Below, piece by piece: positions 25,082-32,514 of a stretch of 43,878 bases of DNA (the first letter of the stretch is position 1; each line of letters begins with the position of its first letter). A program made the translations under genes and the position numbers. The notes below the pieces were generated by a model, which was not told the origin of the DNA, did no database searches, and worked only from the letters and a program-made list of their open reading frames with translations. The DNA comes from an uncultured Erysipelotrichaceae bacterium (lineage in GTDB: Bacteria > Bacillota_I > Bacilli_A > RFN20 > CAG-826): NCBI GenBank assembly GCA_902803375.1, contig CADCPN010000026.1, positions 1 to 43,878 of the forward strand, in the 5' to 3' direction.

Positions 25082-27235
25082 CTACTTTTCTTTGCTTTTG
25101 TCATCCAGCCATTCGTGATAACGGCACTTTGGGAAGTTAATGCACCCCAAAAACTTGGCGCGCTTACCCTGCTTGATGACAAGATGCCCACCGCACTTCG
25201 GGCATGGTTTAACGTAGTCCTCTTCGGTATAGGTAACCTTTTCTGCCTTCTTAGTCGGCTCACCGTTTTGGTTCCTGGTGTAGTGGCAGGATGGGAAGTT
25301 GCTGCAGCCGACGAATTTCTCGCCGCGCTTATTTACCTTGTAAACAAGCGGGGCGCCGCATTCAGGGCAGTTTTCACCAACGAATTCGGGAGCTTCCTTC
25401 TTGATGTAGTGGCACTCTGGGAATCCAGAGCAGCCAATGAATATCTTGCCGGTTTTAGACTTCTTGATGACGAGGGGCTTGCCACATACTGGGCAAAGCT
25501 CGCCGGTCTCTTCGTCCGGGGCCTTTTGAATCTCCGCGGATCCTTTGTTGTAGGTATCCATGAAGTCTTCGTAGAACTCATTCATGGCATCGAGGAAGGT
25601 AAGGCTGCCTGCGCTGACCTTATCCAACTTGGCTTCCATTTCGGCGGTATAGGCGGTGTCGACGACATCGGGGAAGTGCTCGGCCAAGACTTCAACGCAC
25701 TTCTTGCCATCGTCGGTCGGGGAGAGAACGCCCTTCTTGGCGACGACGTACTTTCTCTTGAGCAGAGTATCAACGGTGGAAGCATAGGTGGACGGACGTC
25801 CGATGCCTTTTTCTTCCATGGCTTTGACGATAGAGGCCTCGTTATAGGGCGGGTTGGCCTTGGTGAACTTCTGCTCCGGCTTAACGGAGACGAGTTTGGC
25901 CTGGTCGCCTTCTTTGAGTTCGGGAAGGCTTGCTTCATCCTTATCCTCGAACTCGCCGTAGATAGCGGTATAGCCCTTAAACACGGTTTTGGTGCCGCTT
26001 AGGACGAATTCTAGGCCGTTGCCCTCGAGGATAACCTTAGTGGAGTCATAGACCTTAGGAGCCATCGTAGAGGCGATGGCGCGGCAATAGATGAGACGAT
26101 ATAGCTTCGCTTCTTCCGGGCTTACGAACTTCGCGACGACTTCCGGGGTGCGATGGGTTCCGGTCGGACGAATCGCTTCGTGGGCATCCTGGGCACCGCC
26201 GCCTTGGCGGAGGGTGCCGATATATTCCTCACCGAAGGTCTCGGTGATGAAGGGAACGGCGTGAGTGTGGAAGAAATGCGGGGATAGACGGGTGGAGTCG
26301 GTACGCATATAGGTGATCAAGCCGATATGCTCGGAGTTCTTGCCTTCGAATAGGCTTTGGGCAATAGATTGGGTCCTCGCGTTGGAGAAGCCGAACTTGC
26401 TATAGGCGGCCTGCTGCATGGTAGAGGTCGTAAACGGCATGGCCGGCTGGGTTTTGTTGCCATGGGTCGTGACGACGGAGGCGACGTTTAAAACGTCGGG
26501 GATTCTGGATAGAAGAGCATCCGCCATCTCCTTGCTCGAGATATTGGTCGCGTTCTTGTTGAATTCGTCGATCTTTTTGGAGATGGGCTCACCATCGACG
26601 CGGACTAGGGAGGCCTTATAGGTCTTGGAGCCTAGCTTGACATTGATATCGATGGTCCAGTACTCCTTCTTATTTTTCTCGTAGTCATCGATCTCGTTCT
26701 GACGGTCGACGATCATGCGGAGGGTCGCAGACTGAACGCGTCCGGCAGACTTGATGCCGACTTTTCTCTGCAAGAGGGAGGAAAGCTTAAAACCGACGAT
26801 GCGGTCCTCCATGCGCCTTGCTTCCTGAGCGCGGACGAGGTTCATATCGATGGTGCGCGGATGGGCGATGGATTCGCGGACGACGTCCTTGGTGATTTCC
26901 TCGAAGGTGACGCGTTGGGTGGTCTCGATCGGGAGGTTAAGGGTTTCCGCGAGGTGCCAGGAAATGGCTTCTCCTTCGCGGTCAGGGTCGGTTGCGAGGA
27001 TGACGGCATCAGCCTTCTTAGCCTCGGCTTTCAGGGTGGAGACAATGCGCTTCTTCGCATCGGGAATCGTCCAATCAGCCTTAAAGCCGTGGTCGACGTC
27101 GATGCCAAGTCCGCCCTTGCCTTTGGTGCTTAGGTCACGGATGTGTCCTTGGCTTGCGAGGACTTTATAACCATCGCCCAAGAAACGGGTGATGGCTTCA
27201 GATTTGGTTGGAGATTCTACGATAACTAACTTCAT
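25082..27235 (-). CDS. topA: DNA topoisomerase I (type IA)
   Basis: Relaxes negative supercoils. The N-terminal TOPRIM domain contains DPDREGEAISWHL, and the active-site tyrosine lies in LITYMRTDSTRLS. The C-terminus has three Cys4 zinc repeats (CPVCGKP ... GFPEC, CPECGAP ... NFPSC, CPKCGGH ... NFPKC). The length is 717 aa. First gene of topA-trmFO-xerC. The ATG has no Shine-Dalgarno sequence and a predicted leader of about 12 nt. Confidence 0.97.
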   Translation of the reverse strand: MKLVIVESPTKSEAITRFLGDGYKVLASQGHIRDLSTKGKGGLGIDVDHGFKADWTIPDAKKRIVSTLKAEAKKADAVILATDPDREGEAISWHLAETLNLPIETTQRVTFEEITKDVVRESIAHPRTIDMNLVRAQEARRMEDRIVGFKLSSLLQRKVGIKSAGRVQSATLRMIVDRQNEIDDYEKNKKEYWTIDINVKLGSKTYKASLVRVDGEPISKKIDEFNKNATNISSKEMADALLSRIPDVLNVASVVTTHGNKTQPAMPFTTSTMQQAAYSKFGFSNARTQSIAQSLFEGKNSEHIGLITYMRTDSTRLSPHFFHTHAVPFITETFGEEYIGTLRQGGGAQDAHEAIRPTGTHRTPEVVAKFVSPEEAKLYRLIYCRAIASTMAPKVYDSTKVILEGNGLEFVLSGTKTVFKGYTAIYGEFEDKDEASLPELKEGDQAKLVSVKPEQKFTKANPPYNEASIVKAMEEKGIGRPSTYASTVDTLLKRKYVVAKKGVLSPTDDGKKCVEVLAEHFPDVVDTAYTAEMEAKLDKVSAGSLTFLDAMNEFYEDFMDTYNKGSAEIQKAPDEETGELCPVCGKPLVIKKSKTGKIFIGCSGFPECHYIKKEAPEFVGENCPECGAPLVYKVNKRGEKFVGCSNFPSCHYTRNQNGEPTKKAEKVTYTEEDYVKPCPKCGGHLVIKQGKRAKFLGCINFPKCRYHEWLDDKSKEK

Positions 27236-27253
27236 GGTAATTTTGCGGCTACC

Positions 27254-27282
27254 AATATAGGCACTGAAAAATAGGTTGTCAA
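27254..27282 (-). promoter_or_regulatory. Strong sigma-A promoter of topA-trmFO-xerC
   Basis: A consensus TTGACA (27277-27282), a 17-bp spacer and TATATT (27254-27259), the best match to the housekeeping consensus in the window. An AT-only palindrome (ATAAATAA / TTATTTAT, about 27306-27327) lies upstream. Confidence 0.85.
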
Positions 27283-27345
27283 AGCACGTTTTTCCCTTTT
27301 CCTTATATATAAATAAACAAGTTATTTATAGAAAACCCGAAAAAA

Positions 27346-28125
27346 TTACTCCTTTAAGCCGCAATGGTGGAGAACGTCATCGGGGTCGATGATCATTTCC
27401 GCCCCCTCCAAGATCAGGTTGTTATTCACGTTGCCCTCATCCAGGCGATAGGGGAAGCAGCCGACCGTCTTGCCTTGGCTCAATGCGATCCCGATCGTCG
27501 AAAGGGTGCCTTCGCCCTGATGGGTGGAGGCGACTAAGACATAGTTAGATAGCCCCGCGATGATGCGGTTGCGCGCCGGGAAGGTTTTGGGGCTAGGCTG
27601 CGTGCCGGGCGGGAACTCGGAGATAAGCAGGCCATTATCCTTTATCTTACGTTGGAGCTCGCTGAACTCCGCGGGGTAATAGACGTCTACGCCGCAAGGC
27701 AAGACGGCGACGGCTTTGCCAAAAGGGACGGCTTCCTTTAGAACCTTCTCATTCACCCCTTTGGAGATGCTAGAGATGATGGTTGCGCCTTCGCTCGCTA
27801 AGGCTTTGGCAAATCTCTTGCCCTGAGCCTCGCCATAATCGGCGTCATTTCTTGAGCCTAGCAAGGCGACGCAGCGGCGATGGTTCTCCAATAGCGACAA
27901 GTTTCCTTGGTAGAAGAGCACAAAGGGCGGCTGCAAGGCATTCTTGAGGGCGGCAGGATAATCGGCCTCCATGATCGTAATCGCGTGGCAGGGAAGCGCG
28001 GAGACCACTTTTAGGCATTCTTCTAAGTCGATCGGCCTCCTCTCTTTGATGAAGGCGGCGATCTCATTCCAGTCCCCATGGCAGAGGATGGCGATGTAGG
28101 TGATAACGAATTTTGAGTCCAGCAA
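27346..28125 (-). CDS. dprA: DNA processing protein DprA (Smf)
   Basis: Single-strand DNA-binding RecA loader used in transformation. The Rossmann-like DprA core is visible: VALLGSRNDADYG, then ATIISSISKGVNEKVLKEA, AVLPCGVDVYYPAE, ISEFPPGTQP, FPARNRIIAGLSN and GEGTLSTIGIALSQGK. In the canonical SGxAxGID motif the second glycine-rich part is altered (SSISKGVNE). The length (259 aa) is on the short side, lacking a C-terminal winged helix. Translation begins at TTG, 9 nt after GGAGG. Last gene of the lepB-rbgA-rnhB-dprA run. Confidence 0.9.
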   Translation of the reverse strand: MLDSKFVITYIAILCHGDWNEIAAFIKERRPIDLEECLKVVSALPCHAITIMEADYPAALKNALQPPFVLFYQGNLSLLENHRRCVALLGSRNDADYGEAQGKRFAKALASEGATIISSISKGVNEKVLKEAVPFGKAVAVLPCGVDVYYPAEFSELQRKIKDNGLLISEFPPGTQPSPKTFPARNRIIAGLSNYVLVASTHQGEGTLSTIGIALSQGKTVGCFPYRLDEGNVNNNLILEGAEMIIDPDDVLHHCGLKE

Positions 28126-28175
28126 AATAAAAGACCTCCTACTTACTTATAGGGGGTCAATTTGCAAAAGGTCCT

Positions 28176-28796
28176 CTAGAAAAGGGTGAGTTGCTTCTCA
28201 AGCAGCCTTCTCACCGGGCCGAATGTTTTGCGGTGAATGCCATCGATGGGCCCATATTTCTCAAGTTCTTCCATGTGGAGCTTCGTGCCGTAGCCTTTAT
28301 GGACGGCGAAGGAGAAATGGGGATATTTCTCCGCGAGCTCCCTCATGTAACGGTCACGGGTGACCTTAGCAAGAATCGATGCGCCTGCGATATTAAGGCA
28401 CTGCGCATCGCCTTTGATGATGGGGACGACCGGAGTCTTTAGATCCTTTAAAGGCATCGCATCGGTGAGGATAAGGTCATAGTCGACGTTAAGCTGGGAG
28501 ATGGCCGCTTTCATGGCGATCTTGGTGGCTTCGTAGATGTTGTACTTATCGATATCATCGGCGGAGACCATCGCGATGCCATAGGCGAGGGCGTTCTCCT
28601 TCACGATGTCATAGAGGGCTTCCCTCTTCTTCTCGCTGATCTGCTTGGAATCGTTGATCCTCTCGTCTTGGAAATCGGGCGGGAAGATGACCGCGGCTGC
28701 GCAAACCGGGCCTGCGAGGGGGCCGCGTCCGGCTTCGTCGACGCCGACGATGAGTTTGACGGAGCCGCTATAGAATTCTCTTTCTTTAGTCAGCAT
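28176..28796 (-). CDS. rnhB: Ribonuclease HII
   Basis: Removes RNA from RNA-DNA hybrids and misincorporated ribonucleotides. The catalytic acidic residues are in GVDEAGRGPLAGPV (Asp-Glu) and in LTDAMPL; KGDAQCLNIAGASILAKVTRD and HKGYGTKLHMEEL are family blocks. The ATG at 28796 is chosen because GGAG lies 7-8 nt upstream; it overlaps the end of rbgA by 11 nt. The length is 206 aa. Confidence 0.95.
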   Translation of the reverse strand: MLTKEREFYSGSVKLIVGVDEAGRGPLAGPVCAAAVIFPPDFQDERINDSKQISEKKREALYDIVKENALAYGIAMVSADDIDKYNIYEATKIAMKAAISQLNVDYDLILTDAMPLKDLKTPVVPIIKGDAQCLNIAGASILAKVTRDRYMRELAEKYPHFSFAVHKGYGTKLHMEELEKYGPIDGIHRKTFGPVRRLLEKQLTLF

Positions 28797-29646
28797 TGGG
28801 GATCTCCAAAGAGAAACGGCCAAGGATACCGTCTTTGAACTCTTTGATAAGCAGGTAGGCGGCCTTGGTAGATGAAGGATTGGCTCCCTCGAGGAGGCCG
28901 CGCTTGGTGGCGATGATCTTTAGCAGCTCAAGCGAATTGGCTTTAGAGATGTCATCAAGGTCAAATCTCACCTTCAGGGCGTCTTTGTAGTTCTCCTTGA
29001 AGTAGCCTAGCAAGGCAACGGCCAAGTCTTCGGTTGGAAGAACGTCTTCTCTCATCGTGCCTAGAAGCGCGAGCCTAACGGCTTGGGCACCGTCTGGATA
29101 GTTCATTGGGAGGATGCCCGGGGTGTCGAGGACGGTGAAGTCGTCGCTAAGCTTGATCCATTGCTCCGCGCGGGTGATGCCGGCTTTGTTGCCGACGTTA
29201 GCGATCTTGCGGCCGCCGATGTTATTGATGAGGGTGGATTTGCCAACGTTAGGGATGCCGATAACCATGACGCGGATCGGCTGTGGCTTCATGCCATACT
29301 TCTTTTCCTTGGCTCTTTTGGCGGCCACGAGGGGGACGCTGGCTTTGCTGAGGATGTTGACGAAGCGGTCTTTCTTAAGGTTGCCAGCGATCGCGGGGAT
29401 GTTGGTCTTGGCGAAATAAGATAGCCAAGCATCGGTGACCTTCTGGTCGGCCATGTCGGATTTGGAAAGGAGAAGCAAACACGATTTGCTGCCCGCAAGC
29501 TCATTAAGAAGCGGGTTGCGGGAGGAAAGCGGGGCTCTGGCATCGACGACCTCGACGATGAGGTCAACCGACTTCACGTAGTTGGAGATCGTGCGGAGGG
29601 CCTTGGACATATGCCCAGGGAAGTAATGTACGTTGTGTTGATTCAT
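28786..29646 (-). CDS. rbgA: Ribosome biogenesis GTPase RbgA (YlqF)
   Basis: Circularly permuted GTPase needed for late 50S assembly in Gram-positive bacteria. The motif order is G4 (LLLSKSDMAD), then G1 (GIPNVGKSTLIN), G2 region, then G3 (DTPGIL), diagnostic for the YlqF/YawG group. HYFPGHMSKALRTI is the family N-terminus. The start is the ATG at 29646 after GAGG, 2 nt past the lepB stop. The length is 286 aa, as in Bacillus. Confidence 0.95.
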   Translation of the reverse strand: MNQHNVHYFPGHMSKALRTISNYVKSVDLIVEVVDARAPLSSRNPLLNELAGSKSCLLLLSKSDMADQKVTDAWLSYFAKTNIPAIAGNLKKDRFVNILSKASVPLVAAKRAKEKKYGMKPQPIRVMVIGIPNVGKSTLINNIGGRKIANVGNKAGITRAEQWIKLSDDFTVLDTPGILPMNYPDGAQAVRLALLGTMREDVLPTEDLAVALLGYFKENYKDALKVRFDLDDISKANSLELLKIIATKRGLLEGANPSSTKAAYLLIKEFKDGILGRFSLEIPNAD

Positions 29647-29648
29647 GG

Positions 29649-30542
29649 TTATTTCCTCGTTAAGTCTATGTAGCTCCAAGGCATCTTCATGTGGCTGAAG
29701 AGCGGTTTGGCGTCGATGTCGCCGTTTTCGGTGCTTTGGACCTTTGCCATGCCCGTGAGGATATAGGCCTTGCCTGTCAGCATGTTGGCTTTGATGGGGC
29801 CGGTGCTCGGGGAGCGGGAGTCCCCGGAGAAATTGCCACGGCGGTTATCGCCCATGACGAAATATTCATCTTCCCCAAGGGTCCAGGTATTAAAGGTTCC
29901 GCTAGGGAAGGGATAGGAAGTGTAGCGGATGGTGGCCCCTGAATCGAGCACGATATCGGGGAAATCCGCCTCGGTGTAGAGATTAGGGAGATTGAAGGTT
30001 GTGCCATCTTTCTGACTAATCGTGGTTTTGGCCCAGACGGAGTTGCCTGGGTAGCTTGGGTCAGAGGTGATGGTGACCGTCTCTCCCGGCAAGCCGATGA
30101 GGCGCTTGATCTTAAGGGAAGCCGTGCTGTAGAGCTCGGTCTTGGCCTCGTTTTTATAGTCGGAAGGGTAATAGGTGATGACGAGGTCATAACGCTTGAG
30201 GTCATTCCTCCAGCCTTTGCCTTCATCCGTCCTGCCCCAGCCGTAATCGATGATGTCGTCGATTTTGTTTCCCCCATCGTTCCAGCGTAGCGGCCTATAG
30301 GAGCCGTTTTCGAGTCGAGATCCGTTTTTATTGAGGGTCGGATACATGGAAAGGCCGTTGACGAAGAAGGAATCGCCGAAGTTGATTCGTAAATACAAAA
30401 AGTTGGCTACGGAGGCAACGCCGACAGCAAAGATGGCGACGCAAAGAACGCGGAATAATCCCGCTAGGACCTTGTGTTTTTTCTTAAGGGGTTTGACGGG
30501 GCCTTTCAGCTGTCCGCCATCCTCTAGGTAGTCATCTGGCAT
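29649..30542 (-). CDS. lepB: Signal peptidase I, enlarged
   Basis: Membrane-anchored serine protease that removes secretory signal peptides. A transmembrane anchor spans about 27-48. The catalytic serine is S65 (GLSMYPTL) and the general base Lys K146 (LKIKRLIGLPGE); the GDNRRGNFSGDSR box (231-243) is intact. The protein is 297 aa, far more than the 170-190 aa usual in Gram-positives. Extra sequence lies between the Ser and Lys boxes (about 75-140) and before the GDNR box. No Shine-Dalgarno sequence: TATACT sits 7 nt before the ATG, so a leaderless message is likely. Confidence 0.95.
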   Translation of the reverse strand: MPDDYLEDGGQLKGPVKPLKKKHKVLAGLFRVLCVAIFAVGVASVANFLYLRINFGDSFFVNGLSMYPTLNKNGSRLENGSYRPLRWNDGGNKIDDIIDYGWGRTDEGKGWRNDLKRYDLVITYYPSDYKNEAKTELYSTASLKIKRLIGLPGETVTITSDPSYPGNSVWAKTTISQKDGTTFNLPNLYTEADFPDIVLDSGATIRYTSYPFPSGTFNTWTLGEDEYFVMGDNRRGNFSGDSRSPSTGPIKANMLTGKAYILTGMAKVQSTENGDIDAKPLFSHMKMPWSYIDLTRK

Positions 30543-30549
30543 AGCAAAA

Positions 30550-30584
30550 AGTATAAAGGAGAAGACACTCGTTTACAACGAGTG
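30550..30584 (-). promoter_or_regulatory. lepB promoter with a perfect 19-bp palindrome over the -35
   Basis: TTGTAA (30573-30578), 17 bp, TATACT (30550-30555). The -35 lies inside CACTCGTT-tac-AACGAGTG (30566-30584), an 8-bp perfect inverted repeat that could be an operator. It has no T-run on the minus strand, so it is unlikely to be a terminator. Confidence 0.5.
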
Positions 30585-30602
30585 AGCAAGGCGCGAACAA
30601 AA

Positions 30603-30629
30603 GGAAAAAAAGAACCCCTTTCGGAGCTC
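30603..30629 (-). terminator. Terminator after rplS
   Basis: On the minus strand GAGCTCC, a GAAA tetraloop and GGGGTTC form the stem (two wobble pairs), followed by TTTTTTT. Confidence 0.85.
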
Positions 30630-30659
30630 TTCGTCACTTGTTTATTGATCTGGCCAAAA

Positions 30660-31007
30660 CTAATTAGCGGATTTGATACGAGCAGCCTTGCCAGAGAGCT
30701 TGCGCATATAGGTGATCTTGTTGCGGCGAACTTTGCCCTTTCTGACAACCTCGATCTTGGCGATGACGGGGCTGTTGACAGGGAAGGTGCGCTCAACACC
30801 AACACCGGAGCTAATCTTGCGAACGGTGAAGGTCGCAGAGACACCAGCTCCGCGGCGCTGCATAACAACACCTTCGAAGACCTGGTTGCGCTCCTTTTTG
30901 TTCTCGATGATGCGGACGAACACTTTGATGGTGTCGCCGGAGGAGAACTGCGGGATATCATGGCGAAGCTGGCGGGCGGTGACCTCATTAACAAGATTCA
31001 TGTTCAT
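30660..31007 (-). CDS. rplS: 50S ribosomal protein L19
   Basis: L19, 115 aa, at the 30S-50S interface. [35 protein letters not shown] and the C-terminal [19 protein letters not shown] are characteristic. GGAGG lies 8 nt before the ATG. It is transcribed alone between its own promoter and terminator, and is separated in direction from trmD, its usual upstream neighbour. Confidence 0.97.
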   Translation of the reverse strand: MNMNLVNEVTARQLRHDIPQFSSGDTIKVFVRIIENKKERNQVFEGVVMQRRGAGVSATFTVRKISSGVGVERTFPVNSPVIAKIEVVRKGKVRRNKITYMRKLSGKAARIKSAN

Positions 31008-31097
31008 GGATGTTTCCTCCTTAAGCTTACGTTATCTCTTCAGGTACTTGCCCGTGACGAGGGTAGCGGGGCCTGCGTATCGTCTCTAAGAGACGCG
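31008..31097 (-). other. rplS 5' leader with hairpin (candidate L19 leader)
   Basis: A leader of about 90 nt. It starts with a perfect CGTCTC-taa-GAGACG hairpin (31081-31095), then a GC-rich segment and the GGAGG ribosome site. L19 leaders are a known autoregulatory class in Bacillota; membership is not tested here. Confidence 0.4.
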
Positions 31098-31103
31098 TTT
31101 AGA

Positions 31104-31132
31104 AGTATAGGGATTTGACCTAAAGAAGGCAA
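31104..31132 (-). promoter_or_regulatory. Promoter of rplS
   Basis: TTGCCT (31127-31132), a 17-bp spacer and TATACT (31104-31109) on the minus strand. Confidence 0.7.
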
Positions 31133-31244
31133 TAACTACTTTATGTAGAAGCCAAAAATCACGGAAAAACACCTATTCTGGCCCCTAAAATTAGCCCAAA
31201 AAGCATGGGTTTAAAAAGCCTAGATTTCATCGAATGAATAATGT

Positions 31245-31358
31245 TGTAAAGCATTTTTACTTAACAGCATTTTACCCTATAAAGCATTTTTACTTTACAC
31301 AATAACATTTCTAGATATCATCGAAACATTATAATATGTAAAGCAAATATGCTTGACA
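31245..31358 (+). repeat. Three 22-bp palindromic repeats upstream of rpsP (putative operators)
   Basis: Copies at 31245-31266, 31278-31299 and 31337-31358 share left arm TGTAAAGC (TATAAAGC in the second) and a right arm close to CTTTACA, so each is an imperfect inverted repeat. Copies 1 and 2 are nearly identical, and their starts are 33 bp apart. Copy 3 has a different centre, and its right arm contains the TTGACA -35 of rpsP. The AT-rich 400-bp divergent region contains no gene. Confidence 0.6.
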
Positions 31359-31381
31359 CTCTACATAAGGCCTTGTAAACT
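31353..31381 (+). promoter_or_regulatory. Promoter of rpsP-khpA-rimM-trmD
   Basis: A consensus TTGACA (31353-31358), 17 bp, TAAACT (31376-31381); start point near 31388. The -35 is shared with the third palindromic repeat, so a bound protein would block or alter RNA polymerase access. Confidence 0.7.
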
Positions 31382-31408
31382 CATTCCGCAAAGGAGATAA
31401 GACTAATT

Positions 31409-31681
31409 ATGGTTAAAATCAGATTGACCCGTATCGGCCGTCATAAAGAGCCGATGTACCGCGTCGTTGCCGCCGATTCCCATTTCGCAAGAGATGGCCG
31501 CATCATCGAACAGATCGGTTTCTACGATCCGAAGAAGGGCGTTGAAGGCGCTGAAATCAACGAAGAGCTCGCTCTCAAGTGGCTCAACAACGGTGCTGCC
31601 CCGTCCGATTCCGTCCGTGCTATGTTCTCTGCCAAAGGCATCATGACCAAGTACGCGGAAAGCAAAAAGGCCAGCAAGTAA
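31409..31681 (+). CDS. rpsP: 30S ribosomal protein S16
   Basis: S16, 90 aa. It begins MVKIRLTRIGRHKEPMYRVVAADSHFARDGR, the conserved family N-terminus. AAGGAG lies about 13 nt before the ATG. First gene of the + strand operon. Confidence 0.97.
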   Translation: MVKIRLTRIGRHKEPMYRVVAADSHFARDGRIIEQIGFYDPKKGVEGAEINEELALKWLNNGAAPSDSVRAMFSAKGIMTKYAESKKASK

Positions 31682-31971
31682 TGGACCGCAACTACGACGC
31701 CATTTTGCATCCCATCATTGACCCGCTTGTGTCCAATCCGGACGCAATCATGATCAGGGTGCTTCCTGGCGAAGATGATCGCAACGTTACCGTCCTCATC
31801 GTCGCGGAAGATGACGATACCGCTCGCCTAATTGGCAAGCGCGGTGCTGTCGCTAACGCTCTCCGCGAAGTCATCGCTATCGCCCCGAAGGCAGATCCTG
31901 CCTCCAAGGACGAAGAGTACACTCAGAGGATTCATCTCAAATTTGAGTCCTTCGGAGAAGAAGACAAGTAA
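31681..31971 (+). CDS. khpA: KH-domain RNA-binding protein KhpA (YlqC)
   Basis: A small single-KH protein of 96 aa that in Gram-positives pairs with KhpB/EloR and binds RNA. The KH GxxG loop is IGKRGAVANALR. The start is the ATG at 31681 that overlaps the rpsP stop (TAATG); the frame is open further upstream but overlaps rpsP. It sits between rpsP and rimM, as in Bacillus. Confidence 0.93.
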   Translation: MDRNYDAILHPIIDPLVSNPDAIMIRVLPGEDDRNVTVLIVAEDDDTARLIGKRGAVANALREVIAIAPKADPASKDEEYTQRIHLKFESFGEEDK

Positions 31972-31972
31972 G

Positions 31973-32004
31973 ACGACGGGAAGAAATTCCCGCCGTTTCT
32001 TTTT
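31973..32004 (+). terminator. Terminator-like hairpin directly before the rimM start codon
   Basis: ACGACGGGAA (31973-31982), a GAAA loop and TTCCCGCCGT (31987-31996) form a stem with one mismatch, followed by TTCTTTTT. The rimM ATG is the next base. It probably attenuates transcription from rpsP-khpA into rimM-trmD. Confidence 0.7.
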
Positions 32005-32514
32005 ATGGAATACATCACTATCGCAAAACTAAACAAAACCTTTGGCCTCAAAGGTGAATTCCGCGCTTATAGCCTTACGGATTTCCCAAAGAAGCGCTTT
32101 GTCGTCGGCAAGAAATACATGCTCGTCAATGAAAAAACGAAGGATACTAAGGAAGTCACTTTGAAGTCCTTCCGTTTTTCCGCTCCTTGGCTCGTAATCT
32201 CTTTTGAAGAGTTCCCCACCATCAATGAAGCCGAAACATATCTTGGCTACGACGTGAACATGGATAAAGCTGAGGCAACCTTGCCTAAAGACACCTATCA
32301 CATCGCAGATTTATTGGGTTGCGAAGTCTATAGCGCTGAAGGTGAGAAAATTGGCGTTGTTGACGATGTTTTCCGTTTTAGTTCCACTTATACTCTCAGA
32401 GTGAAACGTGTAGACAATAAGGACGTGCAGATTCCTTTTGTTAACCAGTTCGTCCCGACTGTCGACCTCGAAAATAAAAAAATCATCGTCAACGTGATTC
32501 CGGGGCTTCTATGA
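32005..32514 (+). CDS. rimM: 16S rRNA processing protein RimM
   Basis: 30S maturation factor that binds S19. The N-terminal RimM domain is ITIAKLNKTFGLKGEFRAYSLTDFP, and the C-terminal PRC-barrel is ADLLGCEVYSAEGEKIGVV ... IPFV. The length is 169 aa. There is no Shine-Dalgarno sequence: the ATG follows the T-run of a terminator-like hairpin. It overlaps trmD by 4 nt (ATGA). Confidence 0.95.
   Translation: MEYITIAKLNKTFGLKGEFRAYSLTDFPKKRFVVGKKYMLVNEKTKDTKEVTLKSFRFSAPWLVISFEEFPTINEAETYLGYDVNMDKAEATLPKDTYHIADLLGCEVYSAEGEKIGVVDDVFRFSSTYTLRVKRVDNKDVQIPFVNQFVPTVDLENKKIIVNVIPGLL

Noticed and set aside
25067..26002. A 311-codon + strand frame across topA
   Set aside because: It lies entirely antisense to topA, whose zinc repeats and catalytic motifs are intact; the sequence shows no domain and follows the codon pattern of the opposite strand.
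27306..27327. AT-only palindrome upstream of topA as a terminator for dprA
   Set aside because: The stem has no GC pairs and no clean T-run, so it would be a very weak terminator; it may simply be AT-rich promoter upstream sequence.
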